From: Rotaria socialis
Taxonomy: Eukaryota; Rotifera; Eurotatoria; Philodinida; Philodinidae
Assembly: GCA_905331475.1 (NCBI GenBank)
Contig: CAJNYU010002677.1
Coordinates: 1-64,000 of the forward strand
Length of the DNA: 64,000 nt
Direction of reading: 5' to 3'
Below, piece by piece: positions 50,631 to 61,463 of the stretch; position 1 is the first letter of the stretch; each line of letters starts with the position of its first letter. Both the position numbers and the translations under genes were made by a program. Under the pieces are notes generated by a model. That model saw only the letters and a program-made list of their open reading frames with translations, did no database searches and was not told the origin of the DNA.

Positions 50631-53542
50631 TTATTTTATTTTTTTCATCGGTGGTTTTTTAAGAAATTTTTGTTTCTTTTCATTCATTTCAACAATAGCA
50701 TCATTAGATTTTTGCATTTTTTCAATGATTTCCATACGCTTATTATACAGCTCTAAATTTTGATCATTGGAATACGTGTCATAAGTTGCATTTGCATTAA
50801 GACGAAGTTTAGTAATACGATCGAGTAATGTTGGTGATGAAGTTAGAAGTTTATTGTTTAGTGATTTGTCACGTTTATTTTGTTGATCTTCATCGGATGA
50901 CGAAATGATATTTGAGAAGAAACCATCGTTCTATTAAAGAGCGAAAAAAAGATTAAACATGATAATGATCAATCTTTTAATGTTATTCTATTATAAAATT
51001 TCAACGAAAATTCTTCTTTTTTTTCATTTGGATGTGTTTGTGAAGAACGCTAAACTCAAAGGACACTGCAAAGTACTAAATCTATCGTATAGATATTTAT
51101 CCCATGGGAAACTCGAGCAAGTATTCACAAAGACTAAGACCTGTCGTTTCAATTGCGACCACGATATATCTGTACCAGGGTTACCAGATCTCCTGTTTTG
51201 CCCAGGGATCTTCCGATTTTGAAACTTCTCTCCTGATTTTTTTAATGTGACGATTAGCTTCGTTTTGAATGGAATGATAGTCGAAATCAAATGAGTCATG
51301 ATTTAGTTGGAGTTGAACACTAAAGTGAACACTCATTTTCAGTGTTGCCCGATGTCGAACTTGAAAGCCTGGAAACTTGCGGAGCTTTTTTCGAATGTTG
51401 AAAAAATGCGGAAAGGCGTTTTGGGCCCGTTTTTTCATTTAAAGTACGTTTTACTCGAGCGGATTCGAAACAAAAATACTCTTTACACATATCTACAACA
51501 TATATTTGAATAAAAAAGTGCACATCCAAGAAGGCTGCCTCATGTTAACCTCGGAAATCCAAAAAATTCCGGAATTTGTTTTTCGAAATCTAGAAAAAAT
51601 CGAGAAAAGCTGTGAAACTTTGGAAAAACTTTCGAACTCTGGAATTTCTCCAGAAGATGTGGGGATCTGGCAACACCCTCAAGATTTTACTTGACCTGAA
51701 ACTCTATGATTATCCTTTAAATGAACCAGATCTTTCCAAAACATATATTCTATTATTAGATTTAAGTAGAGTCACGTCGCAAAAGTGTCACGAATTGCTT
51801 AGTAAATTGGCTAAGTAGTTTTTATTATGTATTCTAATGAACACGTTTTAGTTATCTATTTAAATAAACTTTATGGAATCAGCATTCTATTTTCAATTTT
51901 AATTCGTCTACCAGGAAAACTTTCAGCATCAATCCCATTATAGAAAAAGAGGTTAATGCATCTAGTAGTGAAAAATCGGAAGTTGTCAGAAAAAGATCAT
52001 TGAATGACTGTTGAATGTCAAAAAAAGCACTCCTCATTTAAGAAAAAAATTCTCCTGAAACATTCCCTGATTTCTGAAAATTTGTATTTGGTAACCCTGA
52101 TACATACAGGCAATGTTCGTTCGTATAAAATATTTGATTTAATCGAGACTTATCCAAATGAGCGAGAACAATGGACCATGTCTTTGTCAGTAAATACGAA
52201 AAGTTTCTTTAGGATTGTTTTTCTTACATATCTTTCCATGTAGGCATCCGACGGGCGTTGTCGTGGAATAAGATTACTTTCTTCAGCTAATAGTTGACAG
52301 TCAATGGGTTCACCATCAGCCTTTTCTAATGCCTCATTTTTCTTATTTCGTAAATCTCGTTTGATTAGATGTTCGCGAATAATTTTTTCACGTTCTTCGC
52401 CATCTTTGATGCCGAATACTGATGACGGTGGACGTGGTCTGACTCGCATGCGACGTTTTGTACGTTGCTGTAAAATTAATTTAACATCGTGAATAGGATA
52501 ATTGAAACTTTCCGCAAGTCGATCTACTGCCCAACGATCTAAACAGACAAAACAAATTAGTTGTTTTCTTATCGATTAAAATAAATCATTGGTTTACTTG
52601 GGTAATTTTTATGTAAAAATTGCATATGATTTTTAATGTACGGGTCAACTTCAATGTCGTTTGGATGTGCGACATATTTACGCCGGAGGATATGATATCG
52701 AACTGTTTGTCTTTGTTTACGCTGTTGCCTATAAGTTAGGAGATATGAAATCGGGGAAAATTCTCTTTCTTTCGCGTGGCAGGTTCAAATATTAAATAGG
52801 GTTGTCGAATCTAATTGAACTAGCGCACTGCTATTCTCTAATAGGTCGTTCAGGAAATTATTCGTGCTACTATTGTTAAACAGTCTGCTCGGAGTTATTT
52901 CAAGTTGTCTGTCTTGGGAATAGAAAAACTGATTTTTATTGTTTAACTGCAAAAAGAATTATCCGAATTAGAATATAAGTATAGATGGCGTTTTCCGGAG
53001 TTGAAAATAAATCTCGATGTGTGTTTTTGTCATAAATTTACAGATTTTATTTTTGTTAAATCTCTTTATTGGCGATTTTCATACAGATAAAATCCTCGGT
53101 ATAAAGAAGATTCTAATGTAAATAGAGAATCTTTACTGATGTCAAAAGAAAAGGTATTTCGTGTAAGATTATTGACGTGAGTAACCTCTATGATTATTTG
53201 CTATAGTAATGCTGATAAATATGTTACTATAAATAGCAGAGACGTAAAAAACCTCTGGGCTGATACTACTCAAATCTACTTTTCTACGAGAAGAAAAGAA
53301 AACTCTTTCAAATAGTTAAATCATATTGTTTACTCTTTTTCATATTCAACTTGTAATGATTTATTTCTACTTGTTTGCACAGCCAAATATTCAAGGTCAC
53401 TTTCAACTTCAGGTCGATAGATATTTGCATATTCATCAAGAATGCTTGGTTGACGTTGACCATTTCTCACAAATTGTTTATTCAAAACAATAGTATTCCA
53501 AAGATTTTTTAATAATTTCTGAGACAAATTTGAAGGCAACAT
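50631..53542 (-). CDS. NGRN: Neugrin-like mitochondrial protein
   Basis: Four exons: 53542-53334, 52728-52598, 52538-52228 and 50930-50631, giving 316 residues. The start looks like a mitochondrial presequence (MLPSNLSQKLLKNLWNTIVL). The core of about residues 70-150 (QTVRYHILRRKY, then IKNHMQFLHKNYPNRWAVDRLAESFNYPIHDVKLIL) matches the neugrin/Rrg9 domain, a helix-turn-helix-like unit whose human member reads IRYLHEEFP...WSVPRLAEGFDVS...V. The rest is Lys/Glu-rich. Human neugrin supports the 16S rRNA pseudouridine-synthase module and mitoribosome assembly; the same role is inferred. Similarity is confined to this core, so the name is a family call. Intron 3 is 1,297 bp and holds repeat insertions; intron 1 is 605 bp. 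Confidence 0.75.
51178..52099. mobile_element. Repeat insertion(s) in neugrin intron 3
   Basis: The word CAGGGTTACCA (51178-51188) is matched inversely by TGGTAACCCTG (about 52089-52099), as for terminal inverted repeats of a hAT-like element of about 920 bp. Inside, AGTGTTGCC (51341 onward) and GGCAACAC (about 51669) form a second inverted pair, suggesting a nested insertion. Several CTCGAAA/TTTCGAA words also pair. I could not see a clean 8-bp duplication, so the boundaries are tentative. The splice sites of the host intron are unaffected. Confidence 0.4.
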
Positions 53543-53718
53543 TTTTCTCTAAAAATAAAATAAGATTTTATTTCCAAAAATAATTCACACGAGTCTACAT
53601 AGATTATTCTGTTTTTCTTTTTATTTAACAAACGACACTGACAACAACAACAACAACAACGACGGAGTTCTATTTAAGAGAATATATATGTGTATGTGAT
53701 CTGCATATGAAAAATGAG

Positions 53719-55171
53719 TCAATGAATTGATTCATCAAATGATTTCAATTGATACCAATGAGCTATTTGTTTGGTTATTTGTCGATGGCATACGTCATTC
53801 CAATGTTGGTTCATTTCTTTTCCAATGAAACATGCGCCAATAGCTTCGTGTTTCATATGACTATCGTAATCAAAAAGTATTATCTCGAAATGAATATTTT
53901 CAATATCATTATCTGGTATCTTAAACGTAAAACACTCGTTATATACAGGACATTGTGTTGTTCGTTTAATTGTACTGCGTTTTTTGAAAATACGTTGATT
54001 TTTATAAAACATATAAATTTTAAAATACGGATCTAAACGAAAGAACAAAAGTAGTCAAGACGAAGGATAAAATTCATGAACTTACTCATTAATTTCGTTG
54101 TGCCTATTCGTGGTAAATTCGATGCTTTCAAGACAATTATTGTTACATTACTATCAGCCGGCTGATAGCACATCGAGAGTAATATTTGGCCAAGGTCTTG
54201 ATTACTTAGCTGCAATGAAAAAGCAAATAATTGAATTTTCATCTACGAAGGATATTTATTTGTCTCTACGCCTACTAAATGTTTTCTAGGAAACAAACTT
54301 CTAGTGATTTACATTGCTATATTTTTATTTGACAATTAAAATACTTCCGCACCTGCGTATGACGAGTTGTTAAATTTTGTGTAAACGTCATTTCAGTTGA
54401 ATCTAATGCATCTGATTTTAATGGAAAAATAACTTCGCCAACAACTTCATCTCTTGTAAATGTATCATACGTTGAAATTGTGAAAACAAGAGAATAACCC
54501 TTAGTATTTATTTCTTCAATATTAATGCATTGAAACAGTTCGTCATAGATTGGATAAGCATTTTTTTTAACAATATGCGTTCGCATTAACGGAAATGTTT
54601 CTTTAATTAAAAAAAACACAAATTCATATATTTATATTGGGAAAAAACTATATTTACTTGGAATATTATTCTCTGTTGGCGTCGAAGTAAGTTCTAGTCG
54701 AACATAGGAATCAATTACTGAAGGTTGTCGATGCCGTCTATGAATAAATAAATGTCGAGCGCTAACAACACGAACAAATAATGATTTTGTGATTTCATCC
54801 CATCGAAGACCGAATGTTAATGAAGCTGGCTCAGCTATGCATTCCATTGTTAAAGAGTACGATAATGCCGACGACGACTTTGTCGATGCACATTGATCTT
54901 GCCGATGTAGCATACTTGTTTCAGGCCATGAAAATGAACTTTTAATTATACCTGTTGTTTCACAATGAATGGGATACGATTTTTTATCATCCGGAATTGA
55001 CAATGTAGCTAAATTATCGCACGATGTCGACGCCCATGGGCGGCGCCAATCTCCTGTAATACTGTATGTTGAAGCATTTGTTGGATTTTTACGATGAATA
55101 CGATAGCGAGAGATAGCTAAACCAACAATGAGTATGACAACAACAAAAGACGAAACAATTATGAAGATCAT
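53719..55171 (-). CDS. Synaptotagmin (Syt4/11-like)
   Basis: Four exons: 55171-54658, 54600-54353, 54209-54086 and 54032-53719, giving 399 residues. The N-terminus is a membrane anchor (MIFIIVSSFVVVILIVGLAI) followed by RYRIHRK. After a linker come C2A (about 118-254: LTFGLRWDEITKSLFVRVV ... AYPIYDELFQ ... DEVVGEVIFPL) and C2B (about 255-395: LGQILLSMCYQPADSNVTII ... CPVYNECFTFKIP ... IAHWYQL). The order and the GQILLSMCYQ start of C2B are like Syt4/Syt11. The first Ca2+ ligand of C2B (SDPY in most synaptotagmins) reads NPYF (N296), and the C2A loops lack several Asp, so Ca2+ binding may be weak. Likely role: vesicle trafficking and membrane fusion. Start chosen at the Met before the anchor; an AG acceptor just upstream (about 55195) suggests a 5' non-coding exon further up. 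Its stop is 176 bp from the neugrin start. Confidence 0.88.
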
Positions 55172-56503
55172 TATAGATGGAAATGAATGTCCTAGCGTAT
55201 AGGAAAATATTAATAAATAATGTACTTGGTAAAAATAAGAGGTCGGATACAGGCTGAAATAGAATATAGACAAGCAATTCTAATGAAAGAAAAATCACTA
55301 TTCTATAGAAATCCCTAGGTGAATCAACTCTTTTTGATGTTGAAAAAAAAAGCACAAAGCATAATTAAGGAAAATCCGTTAATAATCTCATCATAACCGT
55401 TATGGCGAAAAGCCCGACTTCCGACTATTATACGTACTTAGTCTTTATACCGTTATGTCTAATGTAGTCCCTGTCTACTCAGAGTAGTATTTCTATTCAT
55501 CAAATGTTTGGAATCAACTAAGACATACGAATTTTCCTCGAAGATCATTTTATAAAAATGAATGATGCATTTATTGCGTTCTCAGAGTTCTATATTTCTT
55601 CTTCTTCTCCTTCTTGATTTTTTCTTGCATCGGCCAGTAAGAGAAAAATTGAAGTTTTCTCTTTCTACTCCTTTTCCGGCCATAGTCGCCCTCAAAACAT
55701 CGCGCTAGAGAGAAGAAAGAAGAACTCATCAATCTGGTTGTATTGTTCTAATGAATGAATGAATGAATGAATGACAAGTCATCAGAATAGATGATAAAAC
55801 AGAACAAGCGGAAGAAGCATTTATTATCTCTTACAAACAAATTCAACAATAGATTCCGATAATCTCATCACTTGTCTTTTCTTCCTGAAATAAAATTGAA
55901 CATATAAGTAGGTTAAGAAGATGATCCATTTATTTCTTCAAGTACATCTTTGTCAGTAGTATAGGGCAGCAAAAAAACTGACATGAATTGATAATCACTC
56001 GCGCACACATATATATATATATGTATGCATATCACATTCGTTTACGTGCACGCAAGATTGACATGTAATTATCGAGCATGCACGAGCGAAAAACTTCAGA
56101 AGAAAAACAGATGCAAAAAAAAAAAAGAGCTCATCACATTTATTTGATCGTATATGAGAGCAGAAAAAGAAATGCGACAAGCGAAACAACTGTTAGAAGA
56201 ACAACAAAAAAAAACTAAATGCAAAACTCGAGTAATACCATTAAATGTGGCACATAGAAACAAAAAATTAGACACTGGTTTAGTTCCTGAGATTCACTAC
56301 AAGAACAATTAAAAACCGGTTGTCGGAAGACAATCAAAAAGAAAAGAAAAATACGGGAATGTAACGAAAACATAAATTGATCATTCAGATAAATATGTAT
56401 GTATATTATGTGTGTGTGTGTTGAACATACAAACACTCTCATTCAATAAACACACAACAGCAGCAACAAGAAAAAAACAGTTGATTGTTTTATATACAAA
56501 AAC
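55172..56503. other. Spacer upstream of synaptotagmin
   Basis: May contain 5' non-coding exon(s) of the synaptotagmin gene. A tetranucleotide AATG repeat lies at about 55751-55775 and TA/TG microsatellites at about 56009-56024 and 56410-56422. No coding gene recognised. Confidence 0.4.
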
Positions 56504-58681
56504 TCACTCGCGAAGACAACGCACAACTTCGGAACGATTTAAACGAAACTGTGTCCAACAACGTGGACCGGCAAAGTGAAATGGTGCATTTGTTAAGTTT
56601 GCCAACGGTTCGGCTGTGTCATGATTCAATTGTCGATCGACACGACCTGATATTAATCATTCATAGTTAATTTTTTATTGAAAAGCAAAGGAACTACTCA
56701 CGTCGATTACGTTGAGATTTGTCAGGAGTATTTATATCATGATTATGTGACTCAAGTGTTTTCATCTGAAAGACTAATTCATCGGGTTGATCTCGCGGTA
56801 AGATGCGAAATTGGGCTGTCGACCTTTTTCCTTTATGACTTTTGACGGATAAAGGACGTTTATTTTCATCATCATTTGACATTGGTGGCGTTAATTCCGT
56901 TAGATCTAAGCAAAAATAATGGATGCTAAAAATTTATTTTTCGTCGATTCTATTTTTTTCCTCTAGATTGTCGAGAAATATGAATTCACATTTCGTGCTA
57001 ACGAGATCGTCTGTCTTTTTCAGCATGATTCATGCGTCGGGTCACGCAATAAACATCAATCATAGAAATTACTTGCAATTCTTTATTTATATTTTTTCTA
57101 TGAGGGGGAAGAAAAACTTCGAGACTAAATATGGAATCACTTGTTACACTCTTCAAGATATATAGAGAAAGTATCAACAGTTAGAAACTTGAGGAACAAA
57201 GTTTTTGCAGCAATCAAATGTCACAATGGAGAGAGTAAATCGCCGGGGACTCACCTAGATATTTTTCTGATGGCGCCTCTACTTTTGATGTAAAAATCGG
57301 CATTACACAAAGCTTGATTATTTTTCCAAAAAAATGGAAATTCAACCAGCTGTTTCAGGCCCGACATGATGGAATTTAGACATCCCAAAAAACAAGCATA
57401 ACACAATCGAGGTACTTAAAAGACATAGTTGTTCGTAACACTTAATAGCGGAGAAAAGCCGGCTATCGAATAAATTTTGCATGTGATTTAACTATCGAAA
57501 TAATGCCTAGATCGACTTACTTGATGTATTAACAACAGCTGAACTATTTTCTCTCATCAGTAATGTTTCTGTGATTGTTGTATTGTCAGTGACAGTAATA
57601 GAATCATTTTTAAGTATTTGAGAAAAATGTCGTTGTATTGTGTCTTGTACACTTAATTGTTTTTGAAGTTTATTGCTTGATGATATTTGTTGTTCATCGG
57701 TATTTTGTGTTGTAAGATCAGCAATAATTTTACTTGGATGTTTTCGTTTTTCAAATGTACCATCTCGAACTAAACAGAAAGGCATTTTTTGTATTTGGAA
57801 ACGAAAAAAAACACATTTGTTTTTTGTCACTCAGTACTTCTTAGCATAATATCCTCTCATGAATTTTCGAGAGATAATTTAATTTTCTCATCATAGTGAC
57901 AATTTTATGTTGTTTTTTTTATACTTACTAAATGATGATGTTTGTTGATCAACACCGAATACTTTTTGTTGAATGTTAACCTGACGGGTATTGTTAGGAT
58001 ATATCATAGTGCGATGTCTTCGAGGTGGTTGCTGATAACCACCATGATGATGTGAGCTTGTATGTTCGTGTCGTTGTGAATATTCATTTGCATTATCTGA
58101 ATCACCATTTGATGATGAATTTAATCCACATTCTTGATTTATCCAGTGGCGTAAAACTCTGAAACATAGGTTCGAACCGTTGACCAATGAAATTCAAATG
58201 AGTCAACCCATTGAACTATAATAATTCAATTGTCTTACCGTATAAATGGTATGACCATAAAGAAAGCTTTGGGATTAATGTTTAGTTTCAGTTGCGATGT
58301 AGTATCACGTCTATGGCACGGTAAATCAGCTATACGAAACCAGCGCGTATCCTACAAAGAAAATCAATTATAGATAATAATCTTTTTCTTTTCTCTCAAT
58401 ATTATCGATGTTTCATTAGGTATTGGAGAGTAAAAGTTTTTTTTCGCAGGCTGAAATTAGAGTGAAAAAAATAGCTTTTAGTCAATCAATGTAAATTTAC
58501 ATCATTAACCGAATTATCGTGACTCGTACTGAATTACACTGTGAGAGCTTATTAAATAAACGATGACGCTCTTATTATATAAACAAGAATTTTCAGGAGC
58601 TGTTACATAATCACATAAGGAATAAATTTTATTGCTATGTGTATAGAAAGCAAAAAGATAACTTTATCTGACATTGCACCT

Positions 58682-58719
<38 letters not shown>

Positions 58720-60103
58720 ACTAGAAAAAGCACGCAGCCTACGGATTATTCTGGATCATTTTACTGAAGTTTTAGAAAAAACGTTTCTCAAAAGAATATT
58801 ATTGTACTTTTTTGATACATTAGAAATTAACGGAAGGGACTTATTGTGAAAATTGCAGCTGTTTTTATTTGCGCTTCTATGAAGGCAGTAAAAGCGAGAT
58901 TAGAATAATAATCGTGCCAAGGCCTCAGTAAAGTTGAGTTCAATGCGAAATTTCTTCTTGAAAACAAATGCAAGGGTCAAGGCATTTTGTTTCAACGAAT
59001 ACTCTAAAAGTGCGATATTTACGTAGCAATAAACAGGTACTATTTTTAGGATAGAAAGTAGTAGAATCTTTGATTGTTCTATTTAAAAAAATGAATACGA
59101 GAAATTTTTAATAAACCCCTCTACAGAATAGAAGCCCATGGGTGGTGCCTCTGTTCCGCAAGCTATAATTTTGTAGGAAAGTATGTTCTGATGTCAGTTT
59201 TTGCGTTATTTGATAGAAAAATATTCATCCTGCCATTTTTCATGAAGTAAATTTGATTTTCAATGGAGAAATCTAACCCAGAGGGTGGGCTTCTATTCTG
59301 TGTAGGGGTTTATGCGAACGAGTGAACTTTACTTTGATTTCATTTTTGGTTTTTGGTGCAAAATTTGTATCAAGCGGAACATGTTTAACAATATATAATC
59401 GAATTAATTGCCCATTGACATCACGTTCTAAATACTGATCTTCAAAAGCACGTTCTTTCATATCGAAACCGACTTCTTCCATAACCTGCAGAGATTTTTT
59501 TAATTTAGAAAAATTCAATAAACAAATCTAATTCTTACTTCTCGTATGGCACATTTTATTGGAGTCTCATTTTCTTGCACTTTTCCTTTCGGGAAGCCCC
59601 AACTTTCACGATTATAAAATCCTTTTACCAGAAGAATATGTTCATATGTGGGATCGAGTAAAACAGCACCATAGGTGGGTACGCTTAATTTATATCCACG
59701 CCACCGTGATATAAAATCATCAAGATTATGCACATAATTACGTAGAAATGGACAATGTACAAAAACTATTTATTTAAACGAAAGAATTAATTTTTTGAAA
59801 AAGCAAATCGAATTTATTAGTCTTACTTTGCTGAGCAAATTCTTTTATATTACACACATATAAATCGTCGTCATCTTCGCAATAGAAATCAATATAAAAC
59901 CAATGAGCCAATTCAACAGCGAATAATACTCGGACAAGATCTTCACGTTGTTCAGCTGGGATATTAATAATAAAACGACTTAAATAGATTTAATGGGTAT
60001 TTCTATATGTATATATATTTATAAATCGAAGGCTACTACAAATTTACTACCTGCATAAATCGTCTAATACTTTTTCGGGTATTTGATGTTGATCAGATGG
60101 CAT
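56504..60103 (-). CDS. DCP2: mRNA-decapping enzyme Dcp2
   Basis: Nine exons: 60103-60051, 59978-59827, 59765-59539, 59485-59333, 58351-58239, 58158-57929, 57769-57521, 56905-56702 and 56646-56504, giving 507 residues. The N-terminal regulatory domain ([29 protein letters not shown]) binds Dcp1. The Nudix domain has [10 protein letters not shown] and a complete Nudix box G129-x5-E-x7-REVMEEVGF, followed by box B ([13 protein letters not shown] ... [16 protein letters not shown]). Dcp2 removes the m7GDP cap in the cytoplasm to start 5'-3' mRNA decay. The long Ser/Asn/Gln tail is disordered. The last exon ends in [20 protein letters not shown], resembling the conserved C-terminal motif of animal DCP2. 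If intron 8 is retained, a stop follows within two codons (GTGAGTAG). Intron 4 (981 bp) contains a TA tract. Confidence 0.94.
58159..58238 (-). other. tRNA-like A and B box words in DCP2 intron 5
   Basis: On the minus strand this 80-bp intron contains TAGTTCAATGGGTTGAC, close to an A box with a mostly paired D arm, and 33 bases later GGTTCGAACC, a good B box. The T stem and acceptor stem do not pair, so it is not a functional tRNA. It may be a tRNA or SINE relic, or coincidence. Confidence 0.3.
58686..58716. repeat. (TA)n microsatellite in DCP2 intron 4
   Basis: An uninterrupted TA run. Similar tracts lie at 38428-38455, 47851-47880, 50134-50164 and about 63944-63964. Confidence 0.85.
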
Positions 60104-60360
60104 TTTTATTTAAAAAAATAACATACAAGGGACAGTTGGAACAAACAAAGAAAAGAGAGAGAGAGAGAGAAAGAGAATAGGATTTCGGATTTCAGTTCTT
60201 TTTACATCTAAATTGACAGACACGTTTTCATATGATCATGTTCCTCTCCATTCACATTGGACGAAAGCAAAAACACGCGGGTAAAACATGGATGATAATA
60301 ATAGGACAACTTGATGTTTATTTATGGTAAATAAAAATCTTGTTTTGAAAAATTTCAAAA
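60104..60360. promoter_or_regulatory. Bidirectional intergenic region DCP2/FUOM
   Basis: 257 bp between the start codons of two divergent housekeeping genes. It contains a (GA)n purine tract at about 60155-60176. It probably contains both promoters; no specific element can be assigned. Confidence 0.5.
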
Positions 60361-61294
60361 ATGCCGTTACAAAGAATTCCACCATTAGTTTCACCGGAAT
60401 TACTCTATGCATTGGCGTCGATGGGTCATGGAGATGAAATCGTTTTAGCAGATTCAAATTTCCCATCGGAATCAGTAGCGCGAGCAAATGGTGCTCGATT
60501 GATTTTGTGCGATGGTCTACCGATACCGAAGCTTCTACGGCAGATATTAAAACTACTTCCATTAGATCAATATGTTCCGCAACCAGTTGCTTTAATGGAT
60601 CTTGTGGATAATGATAAAAGCAAAGGTTTACAAGTTCCCATCTGGGAACAATACAAGCAAATCGTTGGAAATAATGTTCAATTCGAAATGGTTGAACGTT
60701 TTCAATTCTATGAAAGAGCTAAAAAGGCTTTTGCGATTGTTCGTATGTATCTATGAAAAACAGATCTTTTCTAAGCTTATGGAAAATTCCTTTTCTCATT
60801 TAATCATTTGATTATTCTGATGCAGAGTGCTTGTTAGACATTGTCTATGGCATTCGTTGACAGGTGAATATGGTTGTAACCTATTGTCATTGGTAGGAAC
60901 ATTTCTGATTATAATCTCAACATTATTAAGAATAGCATCGAGCTACTTGTTTGTAACAAAGCTGTACTAAGACAAAGAATCCATAACAATACTAATGAGG
61001 ACATGATTAGAACGAGATAAGTCGAAGGTTACATTCAATGCATAGAAATAAGAATCACTATGTCGAAGGGCAAGCATCCATTCCGAATGTCATTTCAAGG
61101 ACGATCAATCCACTAGCGCGAGTAGTTTGATTCGTTCATTTGAAATATTTCGTGTGAACTCGGCGTAGATTTGTATAATTCATCTTTTTCTAGGTACGGG
61201 TGAAAGCGCAATATATGCAAATATTATTTTGAAGAAAGGCGTTGTCGTGGCTAAGAAACATCCGACAAGCGAAGATGAAGATACAAATGAATAA
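60361..61294 (+). CDS. FUOM: L-fucose mutarotase
   Basis: Two exons, 60361-60742 and 61194-61294 (intron 451 bp), giving 160 residues (human 154). The RbsD/FucU fold is clear: PPLVSPELLYALASMGHGDEIVLADSNFP with H23 and D25/D31 at the sugar site, LPIPKLLRQILKLLPLDQYV, MDLVDNDKSKGLQVPIW, ERFQFYERAKKAFAIV, and after the splice RTGESAIYANIILKKGVV. The enzyme interconverts alpha and beta anomers of L-fucose in the cytosol, feeding the fucose salvage route to GDP-fucose. The C-terminal tail (HPTSEDEDTNE) is longer and more acidic than in vertebrates. The exon junction phase matches exactly. Confidence 0.95.
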
Positions 61295-61463
61295 AATCAA
61301 ATCATCAATATACACTTATCAAGCATTTTTACTTGTAATTTTTATTACCAAAATTAATGTGATTTATTAGATTTAAAAAATAAAAAAAGCTAATTTTAGA
61401 ATAAAGAAAAAAGTATTTTTCCAGTTTTAGATTCAACTTAAAAATTGTATTTTTTCTACTACA

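Noticed and set aside
55172-55273. N-terminal extension of the synaptotagmin ORF
   Set aside because: It crosses an AG acceptor-like site and adds a hydrophobic stretch not seen in the family; the Met just before the anchor is more likely.
58159-58238. Functional tRNA gene
   Set aside because: A and B boxes are present but the acceptor, anticodon and T stems do not pair.
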